In this document: piece after piece, positions 1 through 8,820 of the stretch
Numbering within the stretch: the first letter of the stretch is position 1
Layout of the letters: each line of letters starts with the position of its first letter
Origin: UBA5078 sp033721235
Lineage (GTDB): Bacteria > Pseudomonadota > Gammaproteobacteria > Pseudomonadales > Pseudohongiellaceae
Direction: 5' to 3'
Length of the DNA: 64,000 nt
NCBI GenBank assembly: GCA_033721235.1
Contig: JAWWAY010000010.1
Span: 47,494 to 111,493 of the forward strand
Made by a program: the position numbers and the translations under genes
The notes under the pieces: model-generated
Seen by the model: only the letters and a program-made list of their open reading frames with translations
Told to the model about the DNA's origin: nothing
Database searches by the model: none

Positions 1-689
1 GCTAGATAAATACGGTCAACGGGCGAGCGCTTATCAAAGCGATGATCATCCGGCTCATCTCCCCCATCGGCGCCATCGACCAAGCACACGGTAGTTCGAC
101 CTGCATCGTCAGCGCTTAATGAGCTCACATCATCAGTACAGATGTTCGAAGGAGGCGGGTCACCATCATAAGTGTCACGTAATTTGGCAATCTCGGCCAC
201 TACTGAAGGGCTACCATCATCTATAGCGCTGTAAAACTCATCGGTATTGATAGGATAGATAACGGCATACAGTGCGTCCACGTCAAGGTCATTAGGGTCC
301 TCCATGCGCAACTGAGGATTGGTGTCGATAATTTCGAATATCCCCGAGCCGCCCCCACTAAAAGAAGGGTTCAGATAGGTAGTTGCCGCCAAGAAGGGCG
401 TCATCTCTAAACACTGATTACCACCAGGCTGCACGGCAGAAGTCACTCGCACACTATTGGGCACGGCATTATGCAGCTCAAGTGCCAAACGCTCCATTAA
501 GCTACGACCCGAGCTGGCCAGTTGATTTCGATTAGCACTGGAGTTAAAACCTTCGACCGAATCACCTATATAGCTCACAATACCGGCCGACAAAATTGCG
601 GTGATTGTGATGGCCACAATCATCTCCACTAAGGTAAAACCGCCAACTTTTTTGAGCATACTCGGCATCGTGTTTTCCAATTCACTCAT
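1..689 (-). CDS. mshO: MSHA pseudopilin MshO-like (3' end cut by window edge)
   Basis: The frame is open from an ATG at 689 to the left edge of the window, about 229 residues, with no stop, so the gene is partial at its C-terminus. The start overlaps the stop of the upstream mshD in a TAATG junction, which signals translational coupling. Residues about 17-23 read GG|FTLVEM, the class III prepilin cleavage site with the conserved Glu at +5, followed by a hydrophobic helix. The remainder is a globular domain with a few Cys residues, as in minor pilins. Position after mshA, mshC and mshD matches MshO, a minor pilin thought to sit in the initiating tip complex. It is the last visible gene of the operon; mshP and mshQ would be expected beyond the edge. 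Confidence 0.85.
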   Translation of the reverse strand, partial: MSELENTMPSMLKKVGGFTLVEMIVAITITAILSAGIVSYIGDSVEGFNSSANRNQLASSGRSLMERLALELHNAVPNSVRVTSAVQPGGNQCLEMTPFLAATTYLNPSFSGGGSGIFEIIDTNPQLRMEDPNDLDVDALYAVIYPINTDEFYSAIDDGSPSVVAEIAKLRDTYDGDPPPSNICTDDVSSLSADDAGRTTVCLVDGADGGDEPDDHRFDKRSPVDRIYL

Positions 690-1270
690 TAGAAATTTGC
701 TTTGTAGACGCTGAATTTCCAGCCGTCTTCATTTGTTGGATGAAACACCGTCACGGTAATGAGCTTAGCATCTTGTTCATTTTCTAGATCATCACCATCT
801 ACGCCTAGGCCCTCTTCGGGCTCTCCCACACCCAAATCCAAGTAGCGAACAGTCACGTGAACACGAAAATTGTCGTAACCTTCACGATCATTGCCTTCGG
901 CGTCTTGTAGCGGAGTCAGCTGCTCCCAACCTTCATCGAGGTCGTGATAGTCGTCCACATCATCAAATTCGATACGCTCATCCTCGGGCAGCTCCGGTCC
1001 AAAATCCACCTCGTCTGTACAATTAGTACGACAGGGTGGAATGCCGCGGGGGCTAGACGCATCATCGAAGCGCTTACCCAAAATTTCATCGAGATAGCTC
1101 TGGGCTAAAGCAACCGCTTGGGTTTCAACAATAATATTGCCGCTATTGCTGAGCCCCGTAGTAATGGAGCGGGTAATACCCACAAGAGCGACAGCCAAAA
1201 TAATAATGGCGACTATCATTTCAACCAGCGTGAGGCCCTTATGATACTTAATCATCACACGCCCCCGCAT
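689..1270 (-). CDS. mshD: MSHA minor pilin MshD
   Basis: A 193-residue (or slightly shorter) prepilin-like protein. The cleavage site is KG|LTLVEM near residue 12, with Leu rather than Phe at +1 and the conserved Glu at +5, followed by a hydrophobic helix of about 20 residues. The mature part is very acidic, with many Asp and Glu. Two in-frame starts are possible, ATG at 1270 or ATG at 1255; a G-rich stretch (GGGGGC) sits just upstream of the second one, which I slightly prefer. Either start overlaps the end of mshC. The protein is inferred to be a minor pilin of the MSHA pilus, processed by a prepilin peptidase not encoded here. Assignment as MshD rests on motif, order and neighbours. Confidence 0.85.
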   Translation of the reverse strand: MRGRVMIKYHKGLTLVEMIVAIIILAVALVGITRSITTGLSNSGNIIVETQAVALAQSYLDEILGKRFDDASSPRGIPPCRTNCTDEVDFGPELPEDERIEFDDVDDYHDLDEGWEQLTPLQDAEGNDREGYDNFRVHVTVRYLDLGVGEPEEGLGVDGDDLENEQDAKLITVTVFHPTNEDGWKFSVYKANF

Positions 1271-1802
1271 AGGCGTAGCCTAACTTGGAGATACAGAGGG
1301 ACATCACTGGGTCTTCATTGATGCAGATTCGCATACCCGTATTTACGTCAACAGGGTTAGCTGGATTGCCATCGACCACACCCGAGCTGAGCATATCGCC
1401 CAAGGCATCGAATTCAACAATAAGTGGTTTCACATCGCTAAGAATATTGTCGGAATCAGGGGATATAGTATCGCAGGCATCGAGAACATCTACTTCGGCA
1501 GCAATTGTCACGCTGGCAAGAGGCAGTCGAGTCTCAGGCACCAGTGCCGCCCCATCCCCCTCCAATAGCACGCTCAACTCGTCTCCGTCAGGCTGAAAAG
1601 TCAGCACGACATCGGCATGACCAATGGCACGCTGCTGCGCCATCTGAAATGCCGAAATGACGCCTTCGCGCACATTAATGGCATTATAGGCATCCGCGCT
1701 TAGCATTCTACTCAGGGCCACGGCGCTGACAATGCCAATCAGCAAAATGGTGATCACCATTTCGACCAAGGTAAAGCCACTGCGGTAAGAGAATGTATTC
1801 AT
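1248..1802 (-). CDS. mshC: MSHA minor pilin MshC
   Basis: A 184-residue prepilin. The N-terminus has a short leader ending SG|FTLVEMV near residue 9-10, then the usual hydrophobic helix (ILLIGIVSAVALSRM). The C-terminal part has several Cys residues that could form disulfides (around residues 110, 158, 169 and 182). Position directly after mshA and before mshD corresponds to mshC in the Vibrio/Shewanella-type operon. A terminator hairpin lies between mshA and this gene, so expression probably depends on read-through and should be lower than that of the major pilin. The stop codon lies inside the start region of mshD, suggesting coupled translation. Confidence 0.85.
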   Translation of the reverse strand: MNTFSYRSGFTLVEMVITILLIGIVSAVALSRMLSADAYNAINVREGVISAFQMAQQRAIGHADVVLTFQPDGDELSVLLEGDGAALVPETRLPLASVTIAAEVDVLDACDTISPDSDNILSDVKPLIVEFDALGDMLSSGVVDGNPANPVDVNTGMRICINEDPVMSLCISKLGYAYAGACDD

Positions 1803-1833
1803 AGACTTGCCATTGTACTGGCAGTTAGCAGAA

Positions 1834-1870
1834 ACAAAAAAGCGCCTTCGGAGTAACTCCCAAGGCGCTT
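1834..1870 (-). terminator. Rho-independent terminator/attenuator after mshA
   Basis: On the minus strand the sequence forms a stem from AAGCGCCTT and AAGGCGCTT, with an inner GGAGT/ACTCC pairing, followed at once by a run of six T residues. It lies 28 bases after the mshA stop and before mshC. The form is that of an intrinsic terminator; its location suggests partial termination that keeps major pilin transcript in excess over the minor pilins. Confidence 0.85.
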
Positions 1871-1897
1871 AACTTCTTTACCAAAGAAGTCTATATC

Positions 1898-2752
1898 TTA
1901 AGGTTCAAACGCTGTTAGCGAACGCTCAATGTCGCCTGTGGCCAGGGTGAACACTAAAGTGTCGATACCTAGCACATCACCATCATTGCTGAACGTTCCA
2001 TCAAGTCCAGCAGCAGGGTCTTTATACTGTCCAGTGTAGTAAAATGTGCAAGATCCACCATTATCCGTTAACGCCACTACAGCTGCGTCTTCATCTGCGT
2101 AATCTGGGGCTACAGAACCATCAACTGCGAACTCAGCCGCCGCGCTAGCTGCTGCATCGTAGTAACCTGTTCCGTCACACACGCCGTTGTCAGCCACAGT
2201 TTCAACACAATACACAGTACCGCCAACACTTTTAACCGCAACGAAATCACCGTTATCCGCTACAGTCGCGATATCTGCTGGAGCGACAACCGGCCCTATA
2301 ACGACGGCTGCTACGCCACTGCCATCGTTTTCGCTCGTTGTACTATTCACAGTACCGGTCGCTACATCAAGAGCGACTACATCTGGAGCTCCGCCCGCTT
2401 GGAGCAATTCCCCAAATAACGCTGAGCAAGAAGCACTGTCTGTTCCACCCAATGCCGGATATCCATTCGAGTTAGCTTGAAATGTGCCACTACCGAACTC
2501 TGGCACTGCACTACCTATAGGTTGACCTTTAGCAAACCACTGCGCGCGGAATAGAGCAGCACTGGTCGTCAGAGACCCTTCCACAGCATCCACTACCGCA
2601 ATATGTGCTTCATCAGTCACGTCCATAAAACGTGGCAGGGCCGTCGCAGCGAGAATGCCCAATAGCAAAATCACTACCACCAGCTCGATAATCGTAAAAC
2701 CCTTCTCTTTACGCGCCTGTTTTAAAGACGCCATGTTTTGCAAATTTTGCAT
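1898..2752 (-). CDS. mshA: MSHA major pilin MshA (unusually long)
   Basis: The start chosen is ATG at 2752, because GAGGAG stands about 10 bases upstream and the resulting leader is a normal prepilin leader; the frame continues upstream to 2833 but without signal-like sequence. The 284-residue product has the cleavage site EKG|FTIIELVVV at about residue 17, followed by the conserved hydrophobic helix and LPRFMDV, as in MshA. Three Cys pairs could be present in the globular part. The typical MshA is about 170-180 residues, so this pilin is about 100 residues longer. The body is Ala/Gly/Val/Asp-rich and low in charge variety. It is followed by a terminator, in keeping with high expression. An AT-rich gap of about 245 bases upstream may hold its own promoter. 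Confidence 0.85.
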   Translation of the reverse strand: MQNLQNMASLKQARKEKGFTIIELVVVILLLGILAATALPRFMDVTDEAHIAVVDAVEGSLTTSAALFRAQWFAKGQPIGSAVPEFGSGTFQANSNGYPALGGTDSASCSALFGELLQAGGAPDVVALDVATGTVNSTTSENDGSGVAAVVIGPVVAPADIATVADNGDFVAVKSVGGTVYCVETVADNGVCDGTGYYDAAASAAAEFAVDGSVAPDYADEDAAVVALTDNGGSCTFYYTGQYKDPAAGLDGTFSNDGDVLGIDTLVFTLATGDIERSLTAFEP

Positions 2753-2996
2753 TACCCTCAACTCCTCGTTACCGCCCTTCGCTCTTTGCTTTCGAGTTAA
2801 AATGTGAACCCGATCACAAAAAAATAAAGACAAAAAAATGAATAACTTATGCGTACAACTAAAACCTTCTTATCACCAATTGACGCACATCCTACCACCA
2901 CTATTTTTCCTTAACTAGCGCACCCCCTGCCATAACTGGCAAAAACCGCTAAAACGTCCCTTTTTTATCCCAAGCACTGTACAAAAAACGTCCAAA

Positions 2997-3581
2997 CTAC
3001 TGCACGAAGGCCTCTGGCAAGCGCAAATCCATGGATTCCCATACATAAGCCGCCGTTGGCTCCATGACCAAACCTTCCCAATTCCGGGTCGATTGCCCCC
3101 TGAATTTCATTTTTATGCGAAACCTTACGGTTTGCGTTGGTATTTGTTGATCGCCTTCGATGCGATACAGGGTGTCGGCATTATTGGCCACATAAACAAG
3201 CTCACCAGCATCTGGGTCGAAGTACCAGACCCTGCGCTCCATTGTCTCAGCATCATAACTCGTCAACTCACCCACATAATTAGAGGGCCTCTCCAACATA
3301 AGATCCATGGGGTTGCTTCCCTCTAAGTCCTTAAGCTCGAGCCAGCCACCTCGTGCTATTCCGTTCATCATTTGCAAATTCACACCTGTGCGTAATTGCA
3401 CGGTAATCGCCAGAAAATTCGCTCTCTCAGCAGCTTCTGGAAATTCGGCAAAGCGGTTATAGGCCACAGACGCGGTAATGGCTACTACTAATATATAGCT
3501 TACAAGCTCAAAAAGAGTGAAACCTTTTGCTCTCTCTAGCCTCAAGGAGGCTTTCTGAGCTATTGCTCTCTCTCTATTCAT
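2997..3581 (-). CDS. MSHA prepilin-like protein (MshF/MshB position)
   Basis: A 194-residue protein with a 19-residue positively charged leader and the cleavage site KG|FTLFELVSY, followed by a hydrophobic helix, so it is a type IV prepilin-like protein. Its ATG follows the mshG stop with no gap (TAGATG). In better known operons two genes, mshF and mshB, stand between mshG and mshA; here there is only one. It has a prepilin motif like MshB but occupies the MshF slot and is of similar length to MshF, so I leave the symbol empty. It is presumably a minor pilin or initiator component. I cannot tell from sequence alone whether it is a fusion, a replacement or an MshF ortholog. Confidence 0.75.
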   Translation of the reverse strand: MNRERAIAQKASLRLERAKGFTLFELVSYILVVAITASVAYNRFAEFPEAAERANFLAITVQLRTGVNLQMMNGIARGGWLELKDLEGSNPMDLMLERPSNYVGELTSYDAETMERRVWYFDPDAGELVYVANNADTLYRIEGDQQIPTQTVRFRIKMKFRGQSTRNWEGLVMEPTAAYVWESMDLRLPEAFVQ

Positions 3582-4826
3582 CTATCTTGCCGCCGCGCCT
3601 AAATCCCAAATTGGCAGGAATACCCCTAACGCCAGCACCAACACCATGGCCGCGATAAACATAATCAAAATAGGTTCAATTGCCTCGCTCAAACGCCCAA
3701 TATTATATTCCACCTCTGAGTCGTAAAAGTCGGCCACTTCAAACATTAACTCGTCGATAGTACCGCTTTCTTCACCCACCGATATCATTTGCATTACCAG
3801 TGGTGTGAACATCTGACTATTATTGGCGGTCACGTAAAGAGACTCCCCGCGAGTGATGCCCTCCTGCATGCCCAGTATGCGTTTAGCAATAAAGGCATTA
3901 CCTACAGCGCCTGCCACAATAGACATACCGTGTACGATAGGTACACCCGCCCGCAAAATCATAGCAAAAGCGCGAGAGAAGCGAGCTAAGGCAATCTGCT
4001 CGAAAACAGTTCCGGCAAGCGGGAGACGCATCTTATATTGATCCCAAAAAAGCCGCCCCTTCTCCGTCTTAAGCCAATTACTCCAGGCTAGCACCATCGC
4101 TAGAGTCCCCCCTAGTACATAAGGCCAGTAGGCAACGGCAAAATCCGAAATCCAAATGAGGATACGGGTTTGCACCGGAAGCTCTGCCTGCAGCCGTCTA
4201 AAGGTGTCCGCAAAGGCCGGAATCACGAAGATGGTAATCACCACCATTGCGGCCGCAATAGTCAGCACCACAAATAATGGATAACGAGTCGCAGACTTAA
4301 CCTGCTTTGCCGTATTTTTCTCTAATTCCAAATAGCGGCCAATCTGCTCAAAGGCCATATCTAAACGGCCAGTACTCTCGCCCACGCTTACTAGAGATAA
4401 AAACAGAGGGCTAAATATTTTTGGGTGACGACCAAGGGCTGCTGCTAAATCCAAACCACTTTCTAAGCCTTGTAATACATCTTGCAAGATGCCCTTAAAC
4501 AAAGGGTTCTTCAAAGAGCCTTGCAGCCCGTTGAGTGCCCTATCCAAGGGTAGGCCCGCCTTCATCAAGCTTTGCATTTGACGGGCAAAAACGATTAACT
4601 CATTGGGCGGTATTTTATTACCCGCCAATATGGCATTTAACTTCGCAAGACCCGTTAGCTCATCCCCTGCAGACTTTTTCGCGGCACGCTCCACCTGTTT
4701 AATTTCAATAGGCGTTATATTCTGGCCCAGTAATTCATTGGCCAAAATATCAGAAGACCCAGCATCGACAGTGCCAGACACCAAGGTGCCCGACATATTT
4801 CTAGCTTTGTATTCGAATCTGGGCAT
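3582..4826 (-). CDS. mshG: MSHA pilus inner-membrane platform protein MshG
   Basis: A 414-residue GspF/PilC-family protein. It starts with the short MPRFEYKARN segment typical of the family, then two homologous cytoplasmic GspF domains (about residues 70-195 and 275-400) with FARQMQSLMKAGLPL in the first and FSRAFAMILRAGVPI in the second. Three hydrophobic segments are visible (about 175-200, 225-245 and 380-405). The family forms the inner-membrane platform on which the ATPase MshE acts to push pilin subunits out. It lies 34 bases after mshE and abuts the next gene. Length and domain layout are normal. Confidence 0.92.
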   Translation of the reverse strand: MPRFEYKARNMSGTLVSGTVDAGSSDILANELLGQNITPIEIKQVERAAKKSAGDELTGLAKLNAILAGNKIPPNELIVFARQMQSLMKAGLPLDRALNGLQGSLKNPLFKGILQDVLQGLESGLDLAAALGRHPKIFSPLFLSLVSVGESTGRLDMAFEQIGRYLELEKNTAKQVKSATRYPLFVVLTIAAAMVVITIFVIPAFADTFRRLQAELPVQTRILIWISDFAVAYWPYVLGGTLAMVLAWSNWLKTEKGRLFWDQYKMRLPLAGTVFEQIALARFSRAFAMILRAGVPIVHGMSIVAGAVGNAFIAKRILGMQEGITRGESLYVTANNSQMFTPLVMQMISVGEESGTIDELMFEVADFYDSEVEYNIGRLSEAIEPILIMFIAAMVLVLALGVFLPIWDLGAAAR

Positions 4827-4860
4827 AATTTTACTCAGGCGTTAAGTGTCTGTATTCGCA

Positions 4861-6618
4861 TCAAGCGTCTAAAACTAGCTGACCGGCATCTTGGGCTATC
4901 TCAACATCGCTTTCATCTACCTGCTCGGCCACCACGAAAACTTCGGCCAAGCTCGTAATACCCGCCATCGCCTCTTTCAAGGCACTCATAACAAGTGGTT
5001 GATAACCCTTGCTACGCTTGGCTGCTTTCACGAAATCCGAAGAGTCACTACGACGAAGAGCGTCGGCCATTTCCTCGTTCACGATAAGAAGCTCGAAGAC
5101 CCCTATTCGTCCTCGGTAACCGGTGTTATTGCAACGGTGACAACCGGATGCCTCTTTCAGGCAAGCCCCCTCTTCAAGAGTGATACCTGCTACTTTTTGG
5201 ACCCAAGCTCTTTCCCGTGAGTCTGGGTTATAATCCATCGCGCAATTGTCACAGAGTCGGCGCACCAAGCGCTGAGCTAAAACAGCCTTGACTGCCGTTG
5301 CCGCTAAGAAGCTTTCCGCTCCCATGTCGACAAGACGCATAGCACTGGAGACGGCGTCATTGGTATGTAAGGTGGACAGTACCAAGTGACCTGTCATCGC
5401 GGCGCGCAGGGCAATCTCTGCCGTCTCTGTATCTCGTATCTCACCTACCAGCAGAATATCTGGGTCTTGACGCAGTGCAGCTCGCAATACTCTGGCAAAG
5501 GTAAGATCTATCTTGGGGTTTATCTGCACCTGATTAATACGCTGCAGACGATATTCCACCGGGTCCTCAACGGTAATGATCTTCTTACCAACATCGTTTA
5601 ATTCCTGCAAAGCCCCATAAAGCGTTGTCGTCTTACCCGAGCCAGTAGGACCGGTTACCAGTATCAAGCCATGGGGCATATGAATCATATTGCGGAAACG
5701 TTCAAGAATTTCCGGCGGCATTCCTACATTTTCTAAATTGGTCACACCGCCAGTCTGATCCAGTAAGCGCATAACAACCGATTCGCCGTGCTCCACCGGC
5801 ATTGTCGATAGACGCACGTCAATTTTGCGGTCTTTAATTCGTAAGCTAAAGCGACCATCTTGAGGCAGACGTTTCTCAGAAATATCCAGGCCCGACATCA
5901 ACTTCAAACGCAGGACCAATGCCGAGGTAATACGACGTTCTTTTACAACTTGCTCCTGCAATACACCATCGACCCGCTGGCGAATACGCAGCACATTCTC
6001 GTCCGGCTCGATGTGCACATCCGAGGCTCGCACTTGCACGGCATCCTGAAAAATAGACTGCAGCAGCTTAACTACCGGCGCATCGCCATCGCCCGCATCG
6101 GGCACAAGAGACGCTAGATCAAACTGACCATCGGTCATTTCTTCTTCTAGTTCTTCGGCGAAACTGGCAATTTCGTCTGTGCGTCGATAGACCAAGTCCA
6201 TTGTGCTAAGCAGCTCGCTCTCGCGCACTACGGCCTGTTCTATAGGCTGCTGTAAGATTCGCTCCAGAGCATCGAAGGCATATATATCAAGAGGGTCTGC
6301 CATGCCTACCAGCAAAGCGCCCTTCTGCTCGTTCAATACAATCGCACGATATCGACGTGCAAAAGTTTCCGATAACCTTTGCACCACCTCTACATCAAAC
6401 TTATAGCGGCGCAGGTCAACAAATGGAATCTGCAACTGTTCTGAGAGAAAGCCCAGAAAGCGATCCTCATCCACAAAACCCATATTGATAAGCGTGCGTC
6501 CAAGCCTAAGCCCCGTCGTTTTCTGCTTCTGCAAGGCCTGCTGTAATTGGTCTTCGCTGATCACCTCATTTTGTACCAATAGGTCGCCAATACGAATTTT
6601 TTGCTTTCTTCCTACCAT
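4861..6618 (-). CDS. mshE: MSHA pilus assembly ATPase MshE
   Basis: A 585-residue GspE/PilB-type secretion ATPase. The N-terminal MshEN domain (about residues 1-145) contains RLGRTLINMG and the following Leu-spaced FLSEQLQIPF segment, the motif known in Vibrio cholerae MshE to bind cyclic di-GMP. The ATPase core has Walker A GPTGSGKT at about 323-330, an Asp box, Walker B DPDILLVGEIRD and the His box TGHLVLSTLHTND. A four-Cys zinc site (CDNC and CHRC) follows near residue 460-495, as in extension ATPases. The role is ATP-driven pilus extension at the cytoplasmic face of MshG. It sits three bases downstream of mshN. Control by c-di-GMP is inferred from the motif. Confidence 0.93.
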   Translation of the reverse strand: MVGRKQKIRIGDLLVQNEVISEDQLQQALQKQKTTGLRLGRTLINMGFVDEDRFLGFLSEQLQIPFVDLRRYKFDVEVVQRLSETFARRYRAIVLNEQKGALLVGMADPLDIYAFDALERILQQPIEQAVVRESELLSTMDLVYRRTDEIASFAEELEEEMTDGQFDLASLVPDAGDGDAPVVKLLQSIFQDAVQVRASDVHIEPDENVLRIRQRVDGVLQEQVVKERRITSALVLRLKLMSGLDISEKRLPQDGRFSLRIKDRKIDVRLSTMPVEHGESVVMRLLDQTGGVTNLENVGMPPEILERFRNMIHMPHGLILVTGPTGSGKTTTLYGALQELNDVGKKIITVEDPVEYRLQRINQVQINPKIDLTFARVLRAALRQDPDILLVGEIRDTETAEIALRAAMTGHLVLSTLHTNDAVSSAMRLVDMGAESFLAATAVKAVLAQRLVRRLCDNCAMDYNPDSRERAWVQKVAGITLEEGACLKEASGCHRCNNTGYRGRIGVFELLIVNEEMADALRRSDSSDFVKAAKRSKGYQPLVMSALKEAMAGITSLAEVFVVAEQVDESDVEIAQDAGQLVLDA

Positions 6619-6621
6619 ATC

Positions 6622-7875
6622 TTAATTCTGCCTGATGGCGTTGATACGCTCTTGACTTAATCGACGCAGATTAGCACTTAAACCACCTAGCCTAATTGCC
6701 TGCTCATACGCCTGAGCCGCCTCAAAGCTGCGCCCCAATGCGTCCAGCGACGCCGCCCTACCGTACCACCATCTTGCCTGCTCTGGGCTATAAGTATTAA
6801 GCCCCTCATAAACGGCTAAAGCCTCATCGAACTGCTTACTGGCTAGAAGACTCGCCGCATGCAATTCGTGATATTCAGAGTCACTGGCGATAGTGGGCGC
6901 CCTCACGCTAAGCAAATCTGCCGCATCATTGGACACACCTGCAGCCATTAGAATTCGAGCCTTTACCTTCTTATAACCGTTATAATCTGGTGCAATCTGC
7001 AAACCGGCATCCACCAGGTTCAATGCTTCAATACTATCGCCTTGCTGAAGGAGTAATTTAGCAAGGGTTTCTCGAGACTGGTGAGCTTCAATATTTTCTT
7101 GGCTGAATTGGCGAAGTGCATTTAACGCTGCACCGCGCTGGTTCTGTTGCCACATGCTTAAAGCCTGTTGCACTTGCTGGCGATCCCTATCACGGAAACT
7201 CAATTCAGTTGGACTACGCACAACTGCTGGCTCGCTCACAGGAGCCTCCGTTAACGCCGGCTGCTCGGTGCTGATGGCGGGTGTCGAAGCTGACTGAAGC
7301 GCGGAAGACTGCTCGGCCACGCTACTACTGTTAGTGGGCGTACTGTTAGTGGGCGAAGCAATTGTAGAAGGATCTGCCTGGGCAATCTCTTCCTGAGTAG
7401 TCTCTTGAGGCTCGCTATAGGCTTGCGTCTGCTCCGGAAGCAAATCTGGAACCACGGTCGCTTGCGACACAGTCGTTGTCCCTTGCGACTCCTGCGCTAG
7501 CAATGCGCGATTTTGTTCTTCTAAACGCTGAAGCCTCTCAGTCAACCGCTGCAACTCTATTGCGGCAGCATCGACAGCTGGCGCCTGACGCTGTACCGTA
7601 TTTTCGACCACCGGCTGCGGCTGTACGGGCTCCGGCATTACTGCAACAGTCTGCACTGGCTCATCACGAAGTAGTACGACACCGAGCACGGCAACCATCG
7701 CCAACACAGCACCTACAGCCACGGCAATGACTACCTTCACGGCGTTTGAGGATCCTCTATATGAAGAAGACTCGCCATCGCTTGCAGGAATCAGTTTTGC
7801 TGGGCCGGAGCCTGTGCCCGGCGCATCGCGCCTCCTAGCATCCAAATCGCGCAGCATATCATTAACGAGGCTCAT
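6622..7875 (-). CDS. mshN: MSHA biogenesis protein MshN (TPR)
   Basis: A 417-residue protein with a short cytoplasmic N-terminus (MSLVNDMLRDLDARRR, conserved in MshN), a single transmembrane helix at about residues 47-68, a coiled-coil stretch near 110-130, a low-complexity Ser/Thr/Gln-rich linker to about 225, and C-terminal TPR-like helical repeats (about 235-415). It would be anchored in the inner membrane with the TPR part in the periplasm. Its start overlaps the stop of mshM by one base at 7875, so translation is coupled. MshN is required for MSHA assembly but its precise contact is not shown by the sequence. Confidence 0.88.
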   Translation of the reverse strand: MSLVNDMLRDLDARRRDAPGTGSGPAKLIPASDGESSSYRGSSNAVKVVIAVAVGAVLAMVAVLGVVLLRDEPVQTVAVMPEPVQPQPVVENTVQRQAPAVDAAAIELQRLTERLQRLEEQNRALLAQESQGTTTVSQATVVPDLLPEQTQAYSEPQETTQEEIAQADPSTIASPTNSTPTNSSSVAEQSSALQSASTPAISTEQPALTEAPVSEPAVVRSPTELSFRDRDRQQVQQALSMWQQNQRGAALNALRQFSQENIEAHQSRETLAKLLLQQGDSIEALNLVDAGLQIAPDYNGYKKVKARILMAAGVSNDAADLLSVRAPTIASDSEYHELHAASLLASKQFDEALAVYEGLNTYSPEQARWWYGRAASLDALGRSFEAAQAYEQAIRLGGLSANLRRLSQERINAIRQN

Positions 7876-8798
7876 TAGGCGGCTCCGTTATAGTAGGTAA
7901 TCAAATAGGCTAGTAACAGGCCACAGCCAACAAGAACCATCCCCGCTACCAACATGGGTTTGAAAGAGGGCTTAGGTAGGTCGACACCTTCTGTATCTTC
8001 AACCGCACTGCGAACATACGCACTATCCACATTGCGCTCACCCTTGCCGTAGGCAACCATAAGTGCCTTGTGGCACAGTATATTAATCACCCTAGGAATA
8101 CCGCGACTGGTTTCGTAAAGCAGATCAATTGCCTTGCGCCCGAATAAGGCAGATCCATTATAGCCTGCCGTAGCTAGACGATGACTCACGTAGCGGTCAA
8201 TGCCATCTCTGTCCAGGGATTCCAAATGGTAGGAGAACGTAATTCTTTGTAATAACTGGCGCAGCGATTTTTCTTTTAACATCTCATCAAGTTCTGGCTG
8301 AGCAAACAGCACCACCTGAAATAGTTTAGCCTTCTCCGTTTCGAGATTAGTTAACAGCCGCAAAGCTTCCAAAGTCTTCTCTGGCATCGCATGAGCCTCG
8401 TCGATAAACAAAACGACCTGCTTACCATTGGCAGCATGCTCCATTAACTTATTACTAATTTTTTTGAGCAGGCTATGATGACCGCTATCTGGGTCTTCTT
8501 CCAAGCCCAGCTCTTCGGCAAAAGCGAGAAACAAACCTTTAGGACTGAGTACAGGGTTGGCAATATAAGCCGTCACATAGGTGTCGGAATCCTCTTCAAG
8601 GCTGTTGAGAACCTTACGGCAGAGCATAGTTTTCCCTGTGCCCACCTCACCGACAACCTTGATAAAACCTTCGCGGTTGGCAATGGAGAGCATCAGCATA
8701 TTATAGGCCTTTTGATAACTGGCCATGCTAAGGAAGAACTGTGTGTTTGGCGTTAGGGAAAAAGGCAATTCCTTTAAACCAAAATGTTCCAGATACAT
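7875..8798 (-). CDS. mshM: MSHA biogenesis AAA ATPase MshM (ExeA-like)
   Basis: An ExeA/GspA-type AAA ATPase of about 307 residues. The start ATG at 8798 gives MYLEHFGLKELPFSLTPN, the classic N-terminus of this family; a TTG at 8819 is a weaker alternative. Walker A GEVGTGKT is near residue 45, Walker B VVLFIDEAH near 127, and a hydrophobic helix near the C-terminus (about 285-303) would anchor the protein in the inner membrane. Relatives help to insert the secretin through the peptidoglycan, so MshM is inferred to work with MshL. The gene lies about 22 bases after the mshL stop. Confidence 0.9.
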   Translation of the reverse strand: MYLEHFGLKELPFSLTPNTQFFLSMASYQKAYNMLMLSIANREGFIKVVGEVGTGKTMLCRKVLNSLEEDSDTYVTAYIANPVLSPKGLFLAFAEELGLEEDPDSGHHSLLKKISNKLMEHAANGKQVVLFIDEAHAMPEKTLEALRLLTNLETEKAKLFQVVLFAQPELDEMLKEKSLRQLLQRITFSYHLESLDRDGIDRYVSHRLATAGYNGSALFGRKAIDLLYETSRGIPRVINILCHKALMVAYGKGERNVDSAYVRSAVEDTEGVDLPKPSFKPMLVAGMVLVGCGLLLAYLITYYNGAA

Positions 8799-8820
8799 AG
8801 TAGGCGTCTCGTTTAGCAAC

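Noticed and set aside
2753..2833. N-terminal extension of mshA
   Set aside because: It precedes a good ribosome site and normal prepilin leader, so it is very likely not translated.
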